DNA of 9,637 nt, from positions 1-9,637 of the forward strand of contig WFYM01000173.1 in assembly GCA_015490115.1 (NCBI GenBank), in the 5' to 3' direction. The stretch is from Aquificaceae bacterium. GTDB taxonomy: Bacteria > Aquificota > Aquificia > Aquificales > Aquificaceae. The position numbers were made by a program, and so were the translations under genes. This document shows, piece by piece, positions 6,493 through 9,637 of this stretch (position 1 is the stretch's first letter; each line of letters opens with the position of its first letter). The notes beneath the pieces are model-generated. The model saw only the letters and a program-made list of their open reading frames with translations. It did no database searches and was not told the DNA's origin.

Positions 6493-6945
6493 GCATGTAT
6501 CGGGCGGGTCGTAGAGGAGTCCTAGAACACTTCCCCAGATAACGTGGAGCAGTGTAAGGGAAACGAGAGATTCGAGATCGGCTCTCGCTATAAGCTTCAT
6601 GAACTCAGCTCCGAGGAGTCCGGTTATACCCGCAAAACCAAGGGCGAGGAAGTTCCATATAAGACCGAAGACAGCACCCTTTAAAAACCCCTCAAAGGGT
6701 ATCCTCCTGTAAACCTTAGGGTGGACGAAGAAGAAACCGAGAAGGAGGGAGTTTAGCTGGTGACCCACCGCCATGAGCAGGAAGACCTGGTCTTCGGGAA
6801 CGCCCCACTCCTCCATTACCCTCATGTAGTCCCTGTATGTCCCGAAGAGACCTAAGAAGCCCTCTAACATTATGTCAACACCGAGCATGGCGTATCCTGC
6901 AAAGAAGCTGGCTACGAGGTAGCTTGGAAGGTTAACCCCCTTCAA
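6490..6945 (-). CDS. Small four-helix integral membrane protein, unknown function
   Basis: I do not recognise a characterised family for this 151-residue protein. Four hydrophobic helices are visible at about 8-33, 53-74, 85-108 and 126-145. Polar residues inside or near them are Asp24, Glu28, His62, Asn65, Asn98 and His134. The last helix has an H-x-x-W-G-x-x-L-G pattern (HVIWGSVLG), reminiscent of small uncharacterised bacterial membrane proteins. The protein ends ...YDPPDTC. Both termini appear to be on the same side of the membrane if four helices is right. Start: the only in-frame option before helix 1 is a TTG at 6945, because an in-frame TGA lies four codons upstream and the first ATG (residue 20) would cut into helix 1. 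The TTG is supported by GAGGTGA 9 bases upstream. It lies inside the uvrC 3' end (14-base overlap), and the stop is 11 bases before pgk. The coding frame is intact and codon use matches its neighbours. Confidence 0.8.
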   Translation of the reverse strand: MKGVNLPSYLVASFFAGYAMLGVDIMLEGFLGLFGTYRDYMRVMEEWGVPEDQVFLLMAVGHQLNSLLLGFFFVHPKVYRRIPFEGFLKGAVFGLIWNFLALGFAGITGLLGAEFMKLIARADLESLVSLTLLHVIWGSVLGLLYDPPDTC

Positions 6946-8629
6946 GATACTTCTTCACCTCTTGCTTCAAGCTGACCGGAAGTCCGAGCTTCTTTAAGGT
7001 CTCCTCGTCGGCGGAGACAAGATCGTGGAGGGTTTCGAAGTTCCTGTATATTATCCTCTTCCTGACCTCTCCCACTCCCTTTACCTTCGAGAGAACCTCC
7101 TCGAGGACTTTTTTGCTCCTCAGCTTCCTGCTGTAAGATAGGGCGAACCTGTGGGCTTCGTCCCTCACAAGACCGAAAACTCTGTAAAGCAAAGGGTTTT
7201 CCTTTAGCTTTATCTCCCTTCCGTCCTCCGCGATCAAGACCTCCTCCTCCTTGGCAAGGGCAAAGACCTTCACGGGGAGGCTGAAGAGCTTCTTCACACT
7301 AACTCCTACGTTGAGGTGTCCCTTCCCACCGTCTATGAGCCAAACGTCGGGCATCCTCTCTTCTCCACTCTTTAGCCTTTTTGCCCTCCTCTCCAAGACT
7401 TCTCTCAGCGCCCCGTAGTCGTCTATACCCGATACGGTCTTTATCCTATACCTTCTGTATCTTCTCTTGTTCATCCTACCCCCCTCCCAAACTACACAGC
7501 TCCCGACAAAACCCTCACCCTGAAAGTGGGAAACGTCGAAGCCCTCTATGACCTTAGGAGGTTCCATATTCAGCTTTTCCCTGAACTCCTCTTCGAGGGC
7601 TTCCGGACTCAGCTCCTCCTTCACGTTCTCTTCAGCGAGGGTAAGGAGCTTTTCGGGTATCTTGTTCTCTATCTTTACTTTTCCACCCGACCTTTCTTTC
7701 AGCCACCTTTTCGTCTCCTCGCTCAAGGAGAAGTTCAAAAGTATAACCTCCGGGAAGGTGTTCGAGTAGTAGTAGCCTATCAGGAACTCCTCAGCCTCCT
7801 CCTCCTTGTCGAGGTCGTAGACCCTCTTGCTGATCACCTTCCCCGACCTTATGAGGAAGAGACCGACCCTCTTCCCCATCAGGTAAAAGAGGTCAGCTGA
7901 GCTGTAAGGGAGTCCGGAGACAGCCTGCCCCTTAGCTATGTTCTCCAAGGCTACTATCTGGTCCCTTATCTGGGCGCACTTCTCAAAAAGCATCTCCTTC
8001 GAAAGCTCCTCTATGCGGGAGTAAAGCTTCGGAAGGACCTCGGAGACGTTTCCGGAGAGGAGTGCTTTGGCACCTTCGACGCTCAGCCTGTAGTCTTCTT
8101 CGGACACATACCCCGCACACGGGGCGGAGCAAAGACCGAGGTGGTAGTCGGTGCAGGGTTCGGACCTTTGAGGCATGGGGTCGCAGGTTCTCAGCTTGAA
8201 TATCTTGTGGATCAGGCTCTTTACTTTTTTAGCCCTCCCCGCATGTAGGAAGGGTCCGAAGGTGAGACCTTCACCTCTTTCCGAGTCCCTGATCACCTTT
8301 ACCGTCGGGAACCTGTCCTCCGTTATCAGTATGAGGGGGTAACCTCCTCCGTGCCTGTGCATTACGTTGAACTTGGGCTTGTGGGTCTGTATGAGGTCTA
8401 TCTCGAGAACTAAGGCTTCGAACTCGTTCCTCGTTACTATCCACTCAACGTCCACCGACTCTTTCAGGATCGCAGCTTCCTTCGGATCTTTTTCTCCAGC
8501 CTTAATGTGTTGCAGGAGCCTCTTTTTGATGTTCTTCGCCTTTCCTATGTAGACGGGCTTCTTCTTGCCCTTGAATATGTAAACACCGCACCTTTCGGGA
8601 GCTTTGCTTACCTTCTCTATCAGGTCCAT
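6932..8629 (-). CDS. uvrC: Excinuclease ABC subunit C
   Basis: UvrC makes both incisions around DNA lesions in UvrABC nucleotide excision repair. In the 565-residue protein the GIY-YIG nuclease domain (about 12-90) has CGVYIFKGKKKPVYIGKAKNIKKRL with Tyr17, Tyr27, Arg37 and the metal-binding Glu76. Four cysteines (149, 159, 167, 171; pattern C..PC..C..PC) match the conserved UvrC iron-sulfur cluster ligands. A UvrB-binding UVR motif lies at about 200-233. The RNase H-like nuclease domain (about 360-500) shows FDVSH (Asp365), LIDGGKG (Asp433) and RDEAHRFA (His493). A C-terminal helix-hairpin-helix (VKGVGEVRKRI, about 516-526) binds DNA. The His of the usual HR after RDEAHRFA is Ser500 here. It is slightly shorter than the common 590-610 residues. 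It is first in a seven-gene - strand chain. The ATG has no clear ribosome site and lies 20 bases from the divergent flhA start. The 3' end overlaps the next gene by 14 bases. Confidence 0.97.
   Translation of the reverse strand: MDLIEKVSKAPERCGVYIFKGKKKPVYIGKAKNIKKRLLQHIKAGEKDPKEAAILKESVDVEWIVTRNEFEALVLEIDLIQTHKPKFNVMHRHGGGYPLILITEDRFPTVKVIRDSERGEGLTFGPFLHAGRAKKVKSLIHKIFKLRTCDPMPQRSEPCTDYHLGLCSAPCAGYVSEEDYRLSVEGAKALLSGNVSEVLPKLYSRIEELSKEMLFEKCAQIRDQIVALENIAKGQAVSGLPYSSADLFYLMGKRVGLFLIRSGKVISKRVYDLDKEEEAEEFLIGYYYSNTFPEVILLNFSLSEETKRWLKERSGGKVKIENKIPEKLLTLAEENVKEELSPEALEEEFREKLNMEPPKVIEGFDVSHFQGEGFVGSCVVWEGGRMNKRRYRRYRIKTVSGIDDYGALREVLERRAKRLKSGEERMPDVWLIDGGKGHLNVGVSVKKLFSLPVKVFALAKEEEVLIAEDGREIKLKENPLLYRVFGLVRDEAHRFALSYSRKLRSKKVLEEVLSKVKGVGEVRKRIIYRNFETLHDLVSADEETLKKLGLPVSLKQEVKKYLEGG
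6955..6961 (-). promoter_or_regulatory. Ribosome binding site selecting a TTG start
   Basis: GAGGTGA on the - strand, within the uvrC coding sequence, lies 9 bases upstream of the TTG at 6945. It is the main evidence that the membrane protein begins at this unusual codon. Confidence 0.6.
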
Positions 8630-8649
8630 GTATTAAAATTTAGCTTTAG
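8630..8649. promoter_or_regulatory. 20-base AT-rich gap between divergent uvrC and flhA
   Basis: This is the whole space between the uvrC ATG (8629, - strand) and the flhA GTG (8650, + strand). It is strongly AT-rich. On the + strand TAAAAT (8634-8639) ends 10 bases before the flhA GTG; on the - strand TAAATT (8642-8637) ends 7 bases before the uvrC ATG. Both could act as -10 elements of overlapping divergent promoters giving very short or no leaders. No convincing -35, sigma-54 (GG-N10-GC) or sigma-28 element is seen. The assignment as promoter is inference from position and base composition. Confidence 0.4.
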
Positions 8650-9637
8650 GTGAGGTATAGAGAGGGCTGGGTAGTATTAGCTTTCGTAATAATACTCAGC
8701 GCGATAATAATACCTATACCCGCCTTCTTGCTCGACATACTCCTTGCAACGAGCATAACTTTTTCTTTGGCGGTCCTCGTCCTCACCTTCTTCGTGAAAA
8801 CTCCCCTCGAACTCTCCTCCTTCCCCACCATACTCCTCATAGGGACGCTCCTCAGACTCTCCCTAAACATAGCAGCTGCGAGGAGGATCCTTCTCCACGG
8901 TCATGAAGGGACCGACGCTGCGGGACACATAATAGAGGGATTCGGTAAGTTCGTCGTTGGTGGTGACGTTGTTGTCGGACTCATAGTCTTCCTGATATTC
9001 ATAGTGATCAACTTCATCGTGATAACGAGAGGGGCGGAGAGGATATCGGAGGTAGCCGCGAGGTTCACCCTCGACGCGATGCCCGGAAAGCAGATGAGCA
9101 TAGACGCTGACCTGAACGCCGGGATAATAAACGAGGAGGAGGCGAGGAGGAGGAGGGAACAGCTCGAAAGGGAAGCTTCCTTTTACGGTGCTATGGACGG
9201 GGCGAGCAAGTTCATAAGGGGGGACGCGATAGCAGCCCTTCTTATACTTCTGCTCAGTCTCGTGGGCGGTCTCATAGTGGGCATAGTCTTCAGGGGCATG
9301 GACTTCATGTCAGCCCTCAACACCTATACACTTCTTACGGTAGGTGAGGGTCTCGCCTCCCAGATACCCGCACTTATCCTTTCCACTTCCGCTGGTCTCA
9401 TAACGACGAAGGCCTCTTCCACAGAAGAGGTAGGTAACGTAATAGCCGAGGAGTTCTCGAAGGAGCCGAGGGCTTTGCTCTTTTCTTCTGGTCTTCTCCT
9501 CTTCATAGGCATGATTCCCGGACTCCCGAAGCTCCCCTTCTTCCTGATGGCCGGGATCTTGGGTGGTATCTACTACCTCATGGTGAGGTCTTTAAGAGAG
9601 AGGCAGATAAGGGAGCTGGAGAGAATGGTCGAGGAGC
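8650..9637 (+). CDS. flhA: Flagellar export gate protein FlhA, N-terminal part
   Basis: FlhA is the inner-membrane export gate of the flagellar type III secretion apparatus, coupling proton flow to export of rod, hook and filament proteins. The frame is open from the GTG at 8650 (in-frame TAG directly before it) to the right edge: 329 codons of about 680-700. The membrane domain is complete with about eight helices (near 7-24, 27-48, 57-74, 104-126, 192-215, 235-255, 276-291, 294-312). The cytoplasmic FHIPEP loop (about 128-190) has RISEVAARFTLDAMPGKQM, IDADLNAG and FYGAMDGASKFIRGDAIA; LASQIPALILSTSAG follows near 235-249. The family also includes virulence-system homologues (SctV), but the loop reads as flagellar. 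Only about 8 residues precede helix 1, and GTG is the only sensible start; the sequence before it (ctttag) is a poor ribosome site. The cytoplasmic C-terminal domain lies outside the window. Confidence 0.95.
   Translation, partial: MRYREGWVVLAFVIILSAIIIPIPAFLLDILLATSITFSLAVLVLTFFVKTPLELSSFPTILLIGTLLRLSLNIAAARRILLHGHEGTDAAGHIIEGFGKFVVGGDVVVGLIVFLIFIVINFIVITRGAERISEVAARFTLDAMPGKQMSIDADLNAGIINEEEARRRREQLEREASFYGAMDGASKFIRGDAIAALLILLLSLVGGLIVGIVFRGMDFMSALNTYTLLTVGEGLASQIPALILSTSAGLITTKASSTEEVGNVIAEEFSKEPRALLFSSGLLLFIGMIPGLPKLPFFLMAGILGGIYYLMVRSLRERQIRELERMVEE

Noticed and set aside
6479..6496. ATG at 6496 as the pgk start
   Set aside because: It adds six atypical residues, overlaps the upstream gene and has no ribosome site; the family N-terminus fits the ATG at 6478. 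Kept as an alternative.
8590..8649. Sigma-54 or sigma-28 promoter for flhA
   Set aside because: No GG-N10-GC pair and no TAAA/GCCGATAA combination with correct spacing is present upstream of the GTG.
8646..8870. 74-codon open frame on the - strand opposite the flhA start
   Set aside because: It is antisense to strongly conserved FlhA helices 1-3 and has no ribosome site or motif.

Overview
The window reads as ordinary, very tightly packed bacterial chromosome, probably from a thermophilic Gram-negative bacterium of the Aquificales type. The reasons are near-exclusive AGG/AGA arginine codons, frequent ATA isoleucine codons, Lys/Glu-rich proteins, short or absent intergenic gaps and the gene content. 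G+C looks moderate (about mid-50s percent by eye), higher than I would expect for Aquifex aeolicus itself, so the genus is left open. No rRNA, tRNA, CRISPR array, insertion sequence or prophage gene is visible, and no gene-free stretch exceeds about 20 bases.

Layout. At the left edge, on the + strand, is the C-terminal part of glmS (glucosamine-6-phosphate synthase). Its last 14 bases overlap tail-to-tail with argF. From argF to uvrC (about 1056-8629) seven genes lie head-to-tail on the - strand. In transcription order they are uvrC (excision nuclease subunit), a small four-helix membrane protein of unknown function, pgk (phosphoglycerate kinase), an inositol-monophosphatase-family phosphatase, a tandem universal stress protein, a secreted TPR-repeat protein of about 15 repeats, and argF (ornithine carbamoyltransferase). 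Junctions range from a 14-base overlap to a gap of about 11 bases, with two ATGA overlaps and one stop-start abutment, so they probably form one transcription unit with translational coupling. The functions are mixed (DNA repair, central carbon, stress, envelope, arginine), as is common in such compact genomes.

Divergently from uvrC, with only 20 bases between the two start codons, begins flhA (flagellar type III export gate protein). It starts at GTG and runs off the right edge after its complete membrane domain. Neither uvrC nor flhA shows a convincing Shine-Dalgarno sequence, so this small AT-rich gap is the most interesting regulatory spot in the window.

I found no clear new multi-gene system. 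The best leads are the uncharacterised membrane protein with a TTG start nested in the uvrC end, the 20-base divergent uvrC/flhA gap with possible leaderless starts (a similar AT-rich motif precedes pgk), the terminator-free glmS/argF overlap, and the altered ATP-binding motif in the first half of the universal stress protein.
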